A DNA stretch of 64,000 bases from Shewanella livingstonensis. Its GTDB lineage: Bacteria > Pseudomonadota > Gammaproteobacteria > Enterobacterales > Shewanellaceae. A model generated the notes under the pieces. It was not told where the DNA came from. It did not search any database and worked only from the letters and a program-made list of their open reading frames with translations. Both the position numbers and the translations under genes were made by a program. This document shows positions 1 to 9,216 of this stretch, one piece after another; positions within the stretch are counted from its first letter, which is position 1, and every line of letters starts with the position of its first letter. The stretch covers positions 3,916,001-3,980,000 of the forward strand of contig NZ_CP034015.1 of the NCBI RefSeq assembly GCF_003855395.1, written 5' to 3'.

Positions 1-354
1 CTGATCTCTGACTTTTTTCTTAATGATGGTTTTAGGCACGCTAATGCACAGCATTCTAATAGGTTGATTAACCACAGAGAATATGGTCGATTTAAAGGCA
101 ATGATGTCTTTAAAACCACTATTAGTCATCGCTCTTACCACAATTTCAGCATTAGCTAACATATGTTGATAAGCCTCAGAAAAACCTTTGTTGGGATACT
201 CAATCAAGATAAAACGGCCAATTTGGTAACCAATCATGCTCGAACGTGATTGCACTGTTTTACCATTGGCAAAACGAATTTCAACAAACAACTCCATGCC
301 GATATCAATCAAACGAAGGTCACCATAAAGTGCAGCGTTTGCTGGCGTTGTCAT
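1..354 (-). CDS. PilZN/YcgR-like cyclic-di-GMP signalling protein (partial, N-terminal part)
   Basis: The minus strand reads open from an ATG at 354 to the window edge, giving 118 residues starting MTTPANAALYGDLRLIDIG. The pattern (a short polar start, then a beta-rich stretch with IGYQIGRFILIEYP and later FKSTIFSVVNQPIRMLCISVP) resembles the PilZN/YcgR N-terminal domain that precedes a C-terminal PilZ domain binding cyclic di-GMP. The last visible residues (KKKVRDQ) are where the RxxxR motif of a PilZ domain would be expected, but that domain lies outside the window. No signal peptide or membrane segment is visible, so a cytoplasmic role in motility or surface-attachment control is likely. 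The ribosome-binding site is weak (GGCAGG a few bases upstream). The family assignment is by eye and moderately secure. Confidence 0.55.
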   Translation of the reverse strand, partial: MTTPANAALYGDLRLIDIGMELFVEIRFANGKTVQSRSSMIGYQIGRFILIEYPNKGFSEAYQHMLANAEIVVRAMTNSGFKDIIAFKSTIFSVVNQPIRMLCISVPKTIIKKKVRDQ

Positions 355-658
355 TATTTACCTGCCATCGTACAACTTGTCATACTAAACCTCTGTTTCA
401 TCAAAATATCTAATCAAAAAACAATCGTAACGACTAGCGTTAGCTTGAGAGCGACTTAAATCTTGTTAATCTCATTTAATCTCAACTTGAGACAATAAAT
501 GAATGACGGTCAGAATACTTATAAGCCTGTCATCGTAAATGTATTATTCGTTTTGCTAGCTAAGCGCCATTAGCTCTCTATTGTAAGTCAATGCGTACAG
601 CAGGACAAAGGGCTATTTACTCACCGTTTATTATCACTAAATGAGGTTAGTTATACCA

Positions 659-677
659 AATAATGATAATTAATACT
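659..677. promoter_or_regulatory. Weak Fur-box-like site
   Basis: AATAATGATAATTAATACT matches the 19 bp Fur consensus at 14 positions by eye, best in the left half. It could be a secondary site of Fur repression for the downstream permease. The region is AT-rich, so chance resemblance is possible. Confidence 0.3.
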
Positions 678-887
678 GTATATCAATAAGCCATAAAACT
701 AATTGTTTCACCTACTACAGGTAAAAACATAACATTATGTTTTAAATTAAAATAATAATAAAAATATCATTATAACCTCACATTTTGTTCACTGTAATCC
801 ACCAATAACCACGCAAATCAGTTGTATAACACTTATCGCCCGACCTAACACCGTTTCAGAGTGATTGATAAGCCGCCAACAAGAAAG

Positions 888-906
888 TAGAATGCTAATC
901 ATTATC
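888..906. promoter_or_regulatory. Fur box upstream of the FTR1 iron permease
   Basis: TAGAATGCTAATCATTATC matches the 19 bp Fur consensus (GATAATGATAATCATTATC) at 16 of 19 positions. The right half-site is perfect and continues into ATTTG. It lies about 55 bp before the permease start, where a repressor would cover the promoter. Iron-dependent repression of the permease is inferred from this and fits its role. Confidence 0.65.
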
Positions 907-960
907 ATTTGTTTGATTTGGTTTATAGCATAATTACCTCATTCCTATTAAGGCAATACC

Positions 961-2961
961 TTGAATACTTTCTTAAGCAGCTTCACGTTATGGCGACAAC
1001 AGCTCAGATCTTCTGTCTTCAATCGATGCCTATTGATTATCATTAGCTCGGTTTTTTCAACGTCTTTATGGGCACAGAGCCCGACACTTATATTAAAAGA
1101 AGTATCACAAAAGACATCACCAGATCTTTTAAAACAAACACGACAAATTCTCCAATTAGCGGAATACATTGGTGTGGATTACTCAGAAGCCGTGACAGCT
1201 GGCAATATTTCTAATCCGGATGAATTTGCTGAAATGCAGCAATTTGCTAGCATCATTATCGAAAAAACTAACCTGCTCGCCAATGATGTGCCAAATTCAT
1301 TAACGGCCGATGCATTACAATTACAGCAAGCCATTGCTGACAAATCATCATTGGATGTTATTCAGGGGCTTAGCCAAAAAATACGCAAGCAGTTATTAAG
1401 CCAGTCTCCAGCATTAGTGCTACCGACACAGCTTTTACCTAAAGAGAATGTAAAACAGCTGTTTATCGAAAATTGTTCTACCTGTCATGGTGATTTAGGC
1501 CAAGGCGATGGACCACTGGCCAAATCACTGTCACCAGAGCCAACCAACTTTACTGACCAAGAACGGGCGTTAAATCGATCGTTACTGGGACTTTATGATG
1601 CTATATCTGATGGTTTAGATGGCAGTGCGATGCGAGCCTTTAGTGAGTTAAATGATCAACAACGTTGGTCATTGGCGTTTTATGTTGGCAGCCTAGCATT
1701 TGAACCATCGGCAGCAACATTAGAACATATCAAATATGATGCTAATATTGAATTACAACAATGGGTCAATAGCAACCCAACACAATTACTTCAGCAAAAT
1801 GTCGATATTAATCGTAGCCAATTAGAACGATTACGCTCACAACCTGAGTTACTGTTTCAGCATGCACAGTCACCTATTTCAACCGCGCGCACCAACTTAC
1901 AAGCTGCTGTAGATGCTTACCACGCCAATGAGTTAACGCAAGCACAAACCTTGGCGGTAAGTGCTTACTTAGATGGTTTTGAGTTAATTGAAAATACCTT
2001 AGATGCTCATGACAGTAGTTTGCGTAAATCTATCGAGGGCCAACTGCTTAATTTTAGAAACTTACTCAAAACCGAAGGTCAAACCACACTAGTCAATCAA
2101 GAGTTTGCCAGCATACTGGCACAGCTTAATCAGGCTGAGACAGTATTAACCGGCCAATCATTGTCAAATAACGCGATGTTTTCGGCAGCATTAATTATTC
2201 TATTGCGCGAAGGCTTAGAAGCACTATTGGTGATCATTGCCTTAATGACAGTGTTAATTAAAACTGAACGCCAAGATGCGATTAAATTTGTTCACTTTGG
2301 TTGGATATCAGCACTCGCCGCTGGCGTATTAACCTGGTGGGCAGCAGATAATCTAATTAGCATCAGCGGAGCATCAAGGGAATTAATGGAAGGCGGCGCG
2401 GCACTATTAGCTGCGTTAGTATTGTTTTATGTTGGTTATTGGATGCACAGTAAAACCCAAGGCTCTAAATGGCAAAGTTACATTAAAAATAATGTCGACC
2501 GTCATTTAAATACCGGCACTTTATGGGGGCTCACTGGACTTGCGTTTATTTCGGTGTATCGCGAAGTATTTGAAACTATCTTGTTCTATCAGTCGCTATT
2601 GACCCAAGCCATTGGCTCCACCAGCAGTAATGAACAGGTGAGTTACTTAATTTATGGTTTGTTAGCCGGCATCGCCATTTTAGCGGTTATTGCGTGGTTA
2701 ATGATGCGCTATTCAGTTAAGTTACCATTAGCTCGCTTCTTTTCCGTCAGCTCTTACTTCATGCTGGTGTTAGCCTTTGTTCTGGCAGGAAAAGGCATTT
2801 CAGCATTGCAAGAGGCGGCGGTAATCAACCTGACGCCTTTCCCATTTGATGTGTCTATTAGCTGGTTAGGTATTGCATCTACATGGCAAGGCTTAAGTAC
2901 ACAAATGGTCATTGTGGTGTTATTTAGTCTACTGGTTATCCGTAATCGTGACGTAAAGTAA
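961..2961 (+). CDS. Cytochrome c-FTR1 fusion iron permease
   Basis: This 666-residue protein should import iron across the inner membrane, coupled to electron transfer by a fused haem domain. A signal sequence ends near residue 38 (SLWA-QS). A periplasmic region carries a cytochrome c haem motif, CSTCH at residues 172-176, followed by a helical linker. The C-terminal third is an FTR1 permease with several membrane helices and two REx2E iron-binding motifs: REGLE at 416-420 and REVFE at 534-538. EfeU-type permeases consist of the FTR1 part alone; the haem-containing form is known in other proteobacteria. The start is TTG, chosen because AAGG lies upstream and the signal peptide follows. Fur-box-like sites precede it and a strong terminator follows, so it is probably a single iron-repressed gene. 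No EfeO or EfeB partner is adjacent. Confidence 0.85.
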   Translation: MNTFLSSFTLWRQQLRSSVFNRCLLIIISSVFSTSLWAQSPTLILKEVSQKTSPDLLKQTRQILQLAEYIGVDYSEAVTAGNISNPDEFAEMQQFASIIIEKTNLLANDVPNSLTADALQLQQAIADKSSLDVIQGLSQKIRKQLLSQSPALVLPTQLLPKENVKQLFIENCSTCHGDLGQGDGPLAKSLSPEPTNFTDQERALNRSLLGLYDAISDGLDGSAMRAFSELNDQQRWSLAFYVGSLAFEPSAATLEHIKYDANIELQQWVNSNPTQLLQQNVDINRSQLERLRSQPELLFQHAQSPISTARTNLQAAVDAYHANELTQAQTLAVSAYLDGFELIENTLDAHDSSLRKSIEGQLLNFRNLLKTEGQTTLVNQEFASILAQLNQAETVLTGQSLSNNAMFSAALIILLREGLEALLVIIALMTVLIKTERQDAIKFVHFGWISALAAGVLTWWAADNLISISGASRELMEGGAALLAALVLFYVGYWMHSKTQGSKWQSYIKNNVDRHLNTGTLWGLTGLAFISVYREVFETILFYQSLLTQAIGSTSSNEQVSYLIYGLLAGIAILAVIAWLMMRYSVKLPLARFFSVSSYFMLVLAFVLAGKGISALQEAAVINLTPFPFDVSISWLGIASTWQGLSTQMVIVVLFSLLVIRNRDVK

Positions 2962-3033
2962 TACTCACTAATGGAATTATTGTTAGAATTTGATTAGTGC
3001 TTGGTTTTATTGTTTAACATTAGGCGCTCAATA

Positions 3034-3069
3034 AAAAAGGCCGACTAAATATATTTAGTCGGCCTTTTT
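3034..3069. terminator. Bidirectional terminator between the FTR1 and DoxX genes
   Basis: A perfect 36 bp palindrome: A-rich flank, GGCCGACTAAAT arm, its complement and a T-rich flank. Both neighbouring genes converge on it, so it can end transcription from each side. Confidence 0.85.
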
Positions 3070-3092
3070 GTATCGAAAAAGCACTTAGTCAT

Positions 3093-3506
3093 TTATTTCA
3101 CAGTAAACTTGGTATCTTCATCTCTTAACATGTATAACGCAAAACACGCGGCCCACATAGGCCATGCAGCAAAAAACAAGAGGTTATTAAATGCATCAAA
3201 ATATTGATTAAATGCCGATAACGTTGAAGCACCGTGCATTAGAAAGATAATCCCGTAAGTGATACGCTTTTTAATACCCAATACAAACGCAAAGACTAAG
3301 ACTAATTGCAGTGCACCCATAACATATGCAGCAACCTCACTCACCCCACCGATCCCGTAAAATTTCTCGAAAATTTTCATACTATGACTAGGATTGACAA
3401 ACTTATCCAATGTCCACACTAGCATCACTAAAAATACACCTAGGCGTAAAGACAATAACGACCATTGTAATTTGCTTTGAACATTGCTAGTAAGTGTTGT
3501 TTGCAT
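3093..3506 (-). CDS. DoxX-family membrane protein
   Basis: A 137-residue inner-membrane protein with about four hydrophobic helices (roughly residues 17-32, 58-78, 82-95 and 105-127), a layout typical of DoxX-like proteins. A conserved-looking stretch after helix 1 (LVWTLDKFVNPSHS) matches the family style. DoxX proteins are often linked to redox or thiosulfate metabolism, but no substrate can be read from this sequence. It lies divergent from the TonB-receptor operon across a 231 bp gap with no evident operator, and convergent with the iron permease. The function remains unknown; the family call is fairly good. Confidence 0.65.
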   Translation of the reverse strand: MQTTLTSNVQSKLQWSLLSLRLGVFLVMLVWTLDKFVNPSHSMKIFEKFYGIGGVSEVAAYVMGALQLVLVFAFVLGIKKRITYGIIFLMHGASTLSAFNQYFDAFNNLLFFAAWPMWAACFALYMLRDEDTKFTVK

Positions 3507-3737
3507 CTTAATTCCTTAAAAAATATAAATAAAACTCATTCTGCTGAGCTCTTAATAGGCTAAACTGGTATTAACTAAAAGTTAACCAGCCGCCAATGGA
3601 CCGAATAAACTCAATTCATATTGCACAACCACTTATGTCATTTAGTTCTAAACAAACAAAATTAGGCATAAGATTGTTGTAATAAATTCGTTAATCATTA
3701 GGTCTTTTAGGCCAAGTTAATCACAGCAGAAAATATT

Positions 3738-6098
3738 ATGACTATTTATCGTTATCCAAACCGTTCATTGACAGCATTAGCTGTTGGCTTAGCCCTATTC
3801 TCTTCGTTAACTGTCGCGGCGGAAGACATTTCGGCTATCGAAGTCATTCAAGTGTCAGGCAAAGCGATTAACGATAAAGGCTTATCTCCTAAAAACAGCA
3901 CTGTTAATGGCCCATTTGGTGACGGCATAGCATTGAAAGATATAGCACGCTCGGTGACACCCATTACCAGCGAGATGATTGAACAGCTTAATATTGTCGA
4001 CTTGTCAGATATCCAAAAAGTCAGCCCTAATAGTTATTCGGCTAGCGGCTTTGGCGCATCAAGTTTGCCAACTATTCGTGGTCAGTTAGGCGAGTTATAC
4101 CAAGACGGTGTGCGCCGCCAAGCAGGTAATAATGGTTTCGGTATTCCGATGTCGTTTAACGCTATTGATCAAATTGATGTAGTAAAAGGAGCGCCTCCAG
4201 TATTGCTAGGCACCAGCCAACGTAATGGTGGTTTTGTCAATGTGCACTCTAAAGTGGCGCCCACTAATGACAAATTTACCAAACTTACCGCATCGGCAGG
4301 CAGTTGGGATCATTACCGTGCTCAATTAGATGTAGCGACAGATATAGTTGAAAATCAAAGTGGTGTACGTTTAAGTGTCGAGCACATCGATAACGGCAGC
4401 TATTACGATTACTCTGGTTTTCAAAGCGACAGTATTTTTGTGGCATTTCGTCTATTACCAGACGATGTCAGCACCTGGGACATCAATGTCGAATATTATG
4501 ATGTTGAATTTACCGACAACGCAGGGATCAACCGCCCTACTCAAGCATTAATCGACCATGGTTTATATGTTACCGGTCAAGGCGTTCAGCCTAACGGCAG
4601 CACCATCGCTGGCGCCAATGCCATTGTGTCACCAACCGGGTTAGTTAACATTGATCGCAGCCAAGTATTAACCGACCCCGACACTATCAATAACGCCCAA
4701 ACCTTTTTACTTCACAGCACCTATGTGCGTGAGCTAAGCGATAAAGCGACCTTTAAAAACATTACCTATTATCAGCATCTAGAACGTGAAGAAATTGCTC
4801 AGAATAGTTTTGTTGAAATTATTGATGGCGCAGATACCGCACAAAATAGAGTTGAATTAGCCTATCAGTGGAACGATGCTCAAAGCACTATTACTGCTGT
4901 CGATATCCGCTACAACAAAGTATTAGGTTACAGTCAATTTACCACCGAAGCGGACTTACCGATTGACTTAACTGGCCCCATTGAAAACCGCCGTATTCCG
5001 CTAACCGCAGAACAACAAGGCAGATTAGTTGAACTGCGCCCTGGTGTGTTTGTATCACCCGGTGCCCAGTACGATACCAATGGCGATGGCAGCGGCAACT
5101 TTTCACTGTCTGACACCACGGACTCAACCAGTTGGCAAACGGGTTTAGCCATTCAACATAACAGCCAATGGACTGATAAGTTTTCGACCAGCGTGGGTTA
5201 TCGTGCCGATTTTTATAATGTCGATGCGCGTGATGCCATTGCCCCGAAAGGGCAAATTGCCGCCAGTGATTCAATTAATGAAATGCTCGAATCGGGGCAA
5301 ATCAGTATTAGCTACCAGCTCAGCGACTTTATCACTACTTATGCCAGTGCCAGTTATAACGAGTCAACCTCAAACAGCATGGCTGGCGGCACCACATTAG
5401 GCGCCAATAACCAAATTAGCAGCCAAAACTTTGCCACCGAAAATACCCTAACTGAAATCGGCATTAAGTATTCGCCAAACGACAGCGCCTGGTATGTTGA
5501 TGCTGCCGTGTTTGATCAAAAACGCAGTTTACGAAATCGTGATGGCAGCAACACAGGTATTCGTACTAAAGGATTTGAAGCACAAGCCTTTTATGATGCT
5601 GACCCATTTTGGTTAAGCGCGGGCTACAGTTATTTAGACGCGCGTTATGATAACTCTGCCAGTAGCCAGGATACGGTTCAAGTTGCCGATACATTTGATA
5701 ACTCTCGCCCCGATATCATTGCAGGTACCGGAATAGGCGCGCCAAACTTTGCCTCATTTGCACCATCAAATAGCCGCGTACAAGGTTTGCCTGAACAAAC
5801 GTTCACAATTAATGGCGGAATGGCGATTACTGAGAAATGGAAAGCCGGTTTCTCCGGTCTATATACCAAGAGTTACCCATTAGACTATTTAGCGACTGTG
5901 TATATTCGCGATCAATACACGCTCAATATCAATACTCGTTATGACTTTAACGAACAAACAAGTTTAAGATTAGACATCAATAACGTCACCAACCAAAAGA
6001 ACTGGCGCCCAGTATTTGAAGGCGGTTATTTCGGTTCTACCTTGGTTTTTCCTGAACTACCGGTTAATGCCACCCTTACCTTACAGCATTCATTTTAA
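3738..6098 (+). CDS. TonB-dependent outer-membrane receptor
   Basis: A 786-residue outer-membrane gated channel for a scarce ligand, energised by TonB. A signal peptide ends near residue 28 (VAA-ED). A TonB box is visible at residues 34-39 (IEVIQV), followed by a plug domain (roughly 60-180, with TIRGQ and YQDGVRR) and a beta-barrel ending in an aromatic residue (LQHSF), as expected for outer-membrane insertion. The plug resembles siderophore receptors of the FhuE/Fiu type, but the ligand cannot be read from sequence. The next gene starts 11 bp after its stop and seven more genes follow with little spacing, including an ABC importer, so the receptor is presumably the entry point for that importer's substrate. 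No clear Fur box precedes it, which argues weakly against simple iron regulation. Confidence 0.85.
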   Translation: MTIYRYPNRSLTALAVGLALFSSLTVAAEDISAIEVIQVSGKAINDKGLSPKNSTVNGPFGDGIALKDIARSVTPITSEMIEQLNIVDLSDIQKVSPNSYSASGFGASSLPTIRGQLGELYQDGVRRQAGNNGFGIPMSFNAIDQIDVVKGAPPVLLGTSQRNGGFVNVHSKVAPTNDKFTKLTASAGSWDHYRAQLDVATDIVENQSGVRLSVEHIDNGSYYDYSGFQSDSIFVAFRLLPDDVSTWDINVEYYDVEFTDNAGINRPTQALIDHGLYVTGQGVQPNGSTIAGANAIVSPTGLVNIDRSQVLTDPDTINNAQTFLLHSTYVRELSDKATFKNITYYQHLEREEIAQNSFVEIIDGADTAQNRVELAYQWNDAQSTITAVDIRYNKVLGYSQFTTEADLPIDLTGPIENRRIPLTAEQQGRLVELRPGVFVSPGAQYDTNGDGSGNFSLSDTTDSTSWQTGLAIQHNSQWTDKFSTSVGYRADFYNVDARDAIAPKGQIAASDSINEMLESGQISISYQLSDFITTYASASYNESTSNSMAGGTTLGANNQISSQNFATENTLTEIGIKYSPNDSAWYVDAAVFDQKRSLRNRDGSNTGIRTKGFEAQAFYDADPFWLSAGYSYLDARYDNSASSQDTVQVADTFDNSRPDIIAGTGIGAPNFASFAPSNSRVQGLPEQTFTINGGMAITEKWKAGFSGLYTKSYPLDYLATVYIRDQYTLNINTRYDFNEQTSLRLDINNVTNQKNWRPVFEGGYFGSTLVFPELPVNATLTLQHSF

Positions 6099-6109
6099 GG
6101 CTATAAATT

Positions 6110-8263
6110 ATGTTTAAAAAAATTGTTTTATTACTGATTGCGGCATCATTAGTGGGTTTATTTTTCCACTTTGATGTGCACCAATTACTGACTTTAGACG
6201 GCCTAAAAGGCTCAATGGAGCAATTCAGTCAGCTGCGTCAAGAATCACCGCTATTAGTCATCGGTGGCTTCTTTGCATTATACGTCGCAGTAACGGCATT
6301 GTCCTTACCCGGCGCTGCAATTCTTACCATTGCATCAGGTGCCTTATTTGGCATATTTGAAGGATTAATTATTGCGTCGTTTGCCTCGAGCATCGGTGCA
6401 ACACTGGCCTTTTTAGTATCACGCTATTTACTACGTGACTCGATTAAACAACGGTTTCCAGAGCGCTTAGCGGCCATTGATGCTGGGATTGAAAAAGAAG
6501 GCGGATTTTACTTATTCACCTTACGTTTAGTGCCAATTTTCCCGTTCTTTTTAATCAATATGTTAATGGGCGTTACCGCATTTAAGTCATGGACCTTTTA
6601 CTGGGTAAGCCAGGTCGGTATGTTTTTGGGCACCTTTGTGTACGTCAATGCCGGGACTCAATTAGCACAAATCGACAGCTTATCGAATATTTTATCGTTC
6701 AACCTGATTTTGTCATTTGCACTATTAGGCTTATTCCCACTTATCGCTAAGGCCATAGTGAATATGATTAAAAAACGTCGCGTTTACAGCAACTGGACTA
6801 AACCCGCTAAATTTGATCGTAACCTTATTGTGATTGGTGCTGGCGCCGGTGGTCTTGTTACCAGTTATATTGCCGCAGCAGTTAAAGCTAAAGTCACCTT
6901 AATTGAAGCCGGAGAAATGGGCGGCGACTGTTTAAACTATGGTTGCGTACCCAGTAAAGCCATTATCAAGAGCGCCAAAATAGCCGAGCAGATACGTAAT
7001 GCCCATCATTACGGCCTAGAAGACACCACACCTGAGTTTTCATTTAAAAAGGTCATGGCACGTGTACATCAAGTGGTTGCCGATATTGCGCCGCACGACA
7101 GTGTTGAGCGTTACACCAATTTAGGTGTTGATGTGGTCAAAGGCTACGGCAAATTAATCGACCCATGGACAGTCGAAATTACCTACCCAGACGGCAATAC
7201 CACTCGCCTAACCGCGCGTAGCATTGTGATTGCCACTGGTGCCCGCCCATTTGTACCGCCATTACCCGGTATTGAAGAAGTCGGTTACGTTACCAGTGAC
7301 ACCTTATGGGACGAATTTGCCAAACTCGACACCGCACCAGAGAAACTCGTGGTATTAGGCGGCGGTCCTATTGGCTCAGAGCTTGCGCAAAGCTTTGCCC
7401 GTTTAGGCTCACACGTCACTCAAGTTGAAATGGCTGAGCGCATCATGATCAAAGAAGATCTTGAAGTGTCTGAGTTTGCCACCCAAGCTTTACGTAATAG
7501 TGGCGTTAACATTTTAACCTCACACCAAGCGCTGCGCTGTGAACTGCGTGAGGGTAAAAAATACCTTATCGTTAAGCATCAAGACCAAGAGCAAGCTATT
7601 GAATACGACCAGCTGTTATGTGCTGTCGGTCGCAGTGCACGTCTAAGCGGTTACGGTTTAGAAGAGTTAGGCATTGAAACCAATCGCACCATTCAAACCA
7701 ATGAATATTTAGAAACGCTATACCCTAATATTTATGCGGCAGGTGACATTGTTGGGCCTTATCAGTTCACTCACGTTGCTGCACATCAAGGCTGGTATGC
7801 GGCGGTAAATGCGCTATTTGGTCATTTGAAAAAATTTAAAGTCGATTACCGCGTTATTCCATGGACCACGTTTATCGATCCAGAAGTGGCGCGCGTCGGT
7901 ATAAATGAATACGAAGCTCAGCAACAAGGTATTGATTACGAAGTCACGCGCTTTGATTTTGCCGAGCTTGACCGCGCTATAACCGACAGTGCCACCGACG
8001 GTTTTATTAAAGTCATCACTCCAAAAGGCAAAGACAAAATCCTGGGTGTAACGATTGTGTCAGAACATGCTGGTGATTTAATTGCTGAGTTTGTATTAGC
8101 CATGAAACACGGCTTAGGGCTTAACAAGATTTTAGGCACCATACACAGCTACCCAACATGGGCCGAAGGCAATAAGTATGCTGCAGGTGAGTGGAAACGT
8201 AATCATGCGCCAGCAACCGTGCTGCGATGGTTAGAAAAATATCACACATGGCGTCGTGGTTAA
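6110..8263 (+). CDS. VTT (TVP38/DedA-like) membrane domain fused to a flavin disulfide oxidoreductase
   Basis: A 717-residue two-part protein. Residues 1 to about 215 form a VTT/TVP38/TMEM64 membrane domain (several helices, with the GALFG and RLVPIFPF signatures seen in the family). From about 235 onward it is a class I pyridine-nucleotide disulfide oxidoreductase of the mercuric reductase/dihydrolipoamide dehydrogenase type: FAD-binding GAGAGG at 243-248, redox-active CLNYGC with cysteines 274 and 279, NAD(P)-binding GGGPIG at 417-422, and a C-terminal dimerisation domain with the catalytic-type HSYPTWAE motif. It lacks the N-terminal HMA domain and the C-terminal cysteine pair of true MerA, so mercury reduction is unlikely. 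It follows the TonB receptor by 11 bp. Its electron acceptor is unknown; a membrane-bound thiol or a molecule imported by the operon is possible. Confidence 0.85.
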   Translation: MFKKIVLLLIAASLVGLFFHFDVHQLLTLDGLKGSMEQFSQLRQESPLLVIGGFFALYVAVTALSLPGAAILTIASGALFGIFEGLIIASFASSIGATLAFLVSRYLLRDSIKQRFPERLAAIDAGIEKEGGFYLFTLRLVPIFPFFLINMLMGVTAFKSWTFYWVSQVGMFLGTFVYVNAGTQLAQIDSLSNILSFNLILSFALLGLFPLIAKAIVNMIKKRRVYSNWTKPAKFDRNLIVIGAGAGGLVTSYIAAAVKAKVTLIEAGEMGGDCLNYGCVPSKAIIKSAKIAEQIRNAHHYGLEDTTPEFSFKKVMARVHQVVADIAPHDSVERYTNLGVDVVKGYGKLIDPWTVEITYPDGNTTRLTARSIVIATGARPFVPPLPGIEEVGYVTSDTLWDEFAKLDTAPEKLVVLGGGPIGSELAQSFARLGSHVTQVEMAERIMIKEDLEVSEFATQALRNSGVNILTSHQALRCELREGKKYLIVKHQDQEQAIEYDQLLCAVGRSARLSGYGLEELGIETNRTIQTNEYLETLYPNIYAAGDIVGPYQFTHVAAHQGWYAAVNALFGHLKKFKVDYRVIPWTTFIDPEVARVGINEYEAQQQGIDYEVTRFDFAELDRAITDSATDGFIKVITPKGKDKILGVTIVSEHAGDLIAEFVLAMKHGLGLNKILGTIHSYPTWAEGNKYAAGEWKRNHAPATVLRWLEKYHTWRRG

Positions 8264-8337
8264 TCTATACCCGTTTAGCAGTCATAAGATTCGCTAGGCG
8301 GGACATTAATGGTCCGCTAGCAGGAGAACACTACCAG

Positions 8338-9216
8338 ATGGATAAGATGATGAGATTAATTTCAGCCGCAGTGGTTATGTTTCCCCTGCTAATAAGCCAA
8401 GTGAGTATTGCAGCAGTAAACCCAGTAGCAACAACTGATACTCCTGCGTCAGTGGCTATATCTGCGCCAACGACAGCGCCGGCTCAATTACACCAAATCT
8501 GGCAAGACATAGTCAGCCAGCATGTACAGCCCATTAACCAAAGTCACAGTAGCGCGGTAGACTACACTGCTATCCAGCAAGACCGCGCCAAATTGCAGGG
8601 CTATTTGGCTCAACTCAGTCAAATTACACAAACCCAATTCGATGCCTGGGATAAATCAACGCAACTCGCATTGTTAATCAATGCTTACAACGCGTGGACA
8701 GTTGAGCTTATCTTAACCAAGTACCCTGACATCAAGTCAATCAAAGACTTAGGCGGTTTTTTTAGCTCACCTTGGGATAAAAGCTTTATCCCATTATTGG
8801 GTAAAACCCGCAGCCTCAATGATATTGAGCATAAGCTGATCCGTGGTAGCGATCGTTACAACGACCCCAGAATTCATTTTGCGGTCAATTGTGCCAGTAT
8901 CGGCTGCCCAGCACTACGTGAAGAAGCTTACACAGGCGCCAAACTTGAGCAGCAGCTAACAGCACAAACCGAGCGCTTCCTTAGCGACAGCAGCCGAAAC
9001 AACACTAAAGGCGATAAGGTTTATTTGTCGGCGATTTTTAAATGGTATGGCGACGACTTTACCAAAGGCTTTGGTGGAGCAGACTCGATAGATGCATTTT
9101 TATTATTGTATCCAGCGGCGCTAAAACTCAGTCCAGCACTTGAAACCGCAGCAGAAAAGCAGCAATTGGATATCGATTTTTTAGATTATGACTGGTCGTT
9201 AAATGCTGTTCGATAA
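8338..9216 (+). CDS. Secreted DUF547 protein
   Basis: A 292-residue protein with a clear signal peptide (MDKMMRLISAAVVMFPLL, cleavage near SIA-AV) followed by a DUF547 domain. Family motifs are present: LINAYNAWTVE, and HFAVNCASIGCPAL with two conserved cysteines. It should act in the periplasm or at the outer face of the inner membrane; DUF547 has no well-established reaction. The frame is open from 8227, but the ATG at 8338 is preferred: AGGAGA lies 11 bp upstream, the signal peptide begins there, and the longer form would overlap the preceding gene. DUF547 genes often neighbour VTT/oxidoreductase fusions in marine gammaproteobacteria (from memory, not searched), which supports a shared process. 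Confidence 0.75.
   Translation: MDKMMRLISAAVVMFPLLISQVSIAAVNPVATTDTPASVAISAPTTAPAQLHQIWQDIVSQHVQPINQSHSSAVDYTAIQQDRAKLQGYLAQLSQITQTQFDAWDKSTQLALLINAYNAWTVELILTKYPDIKSIKDLGGFFSSPWDKSFIPLLGKTRSLNDIEHKLIRGSDRYNDPRIHFAVNCASIGCPALREEAYTGAKLEQQLTAQTERFLSDSSRNNTKGDKVYLSAIFKWYGDDFTKGFGGADSIDAFLLLYPAALKLSPALETAAEKQQLDIDFLDYDWSLNAVR

Larger units (their letters stand above)
355..960. other. Intergenic region upstream of the FTR1 gene
   Basis: About 600 bp without a convincing gene. It lies between two divergent genes, so it should hold both promoters. The half next to the permease gene is very AT-rich and contains two Fur-box-like sites, listed separately. A short open frame across 250-459 on the plus strand lies mostly antisense to the PilZN-like gene and has no coding character. 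Confidence 0.6.

Noticed and set aside
250..459. 69-residue plus-strand frame near the left edge
   Set aside because: It is antisense to the PilZN-like gene for half its length and shows no family features.
4934..5400. Several open frames overlapping the TonB receptor on both strands
   Set aside because: They have no ribosome-binding sites or recognisable domains and lie inside a well-supported gene.
6110..8263. Mercuric reductase MerA
   Set aside because: The core fold and redox cysteines fit, but the C-terminal cysteine pair, HMA domain and any mer genes are missing.
8227..8337. N-terminal extension of the DUF547 protein
   Set aside because: It would overlap the previous gene, and the signal peptide and AGGAGA site point to the ATG at 8338.
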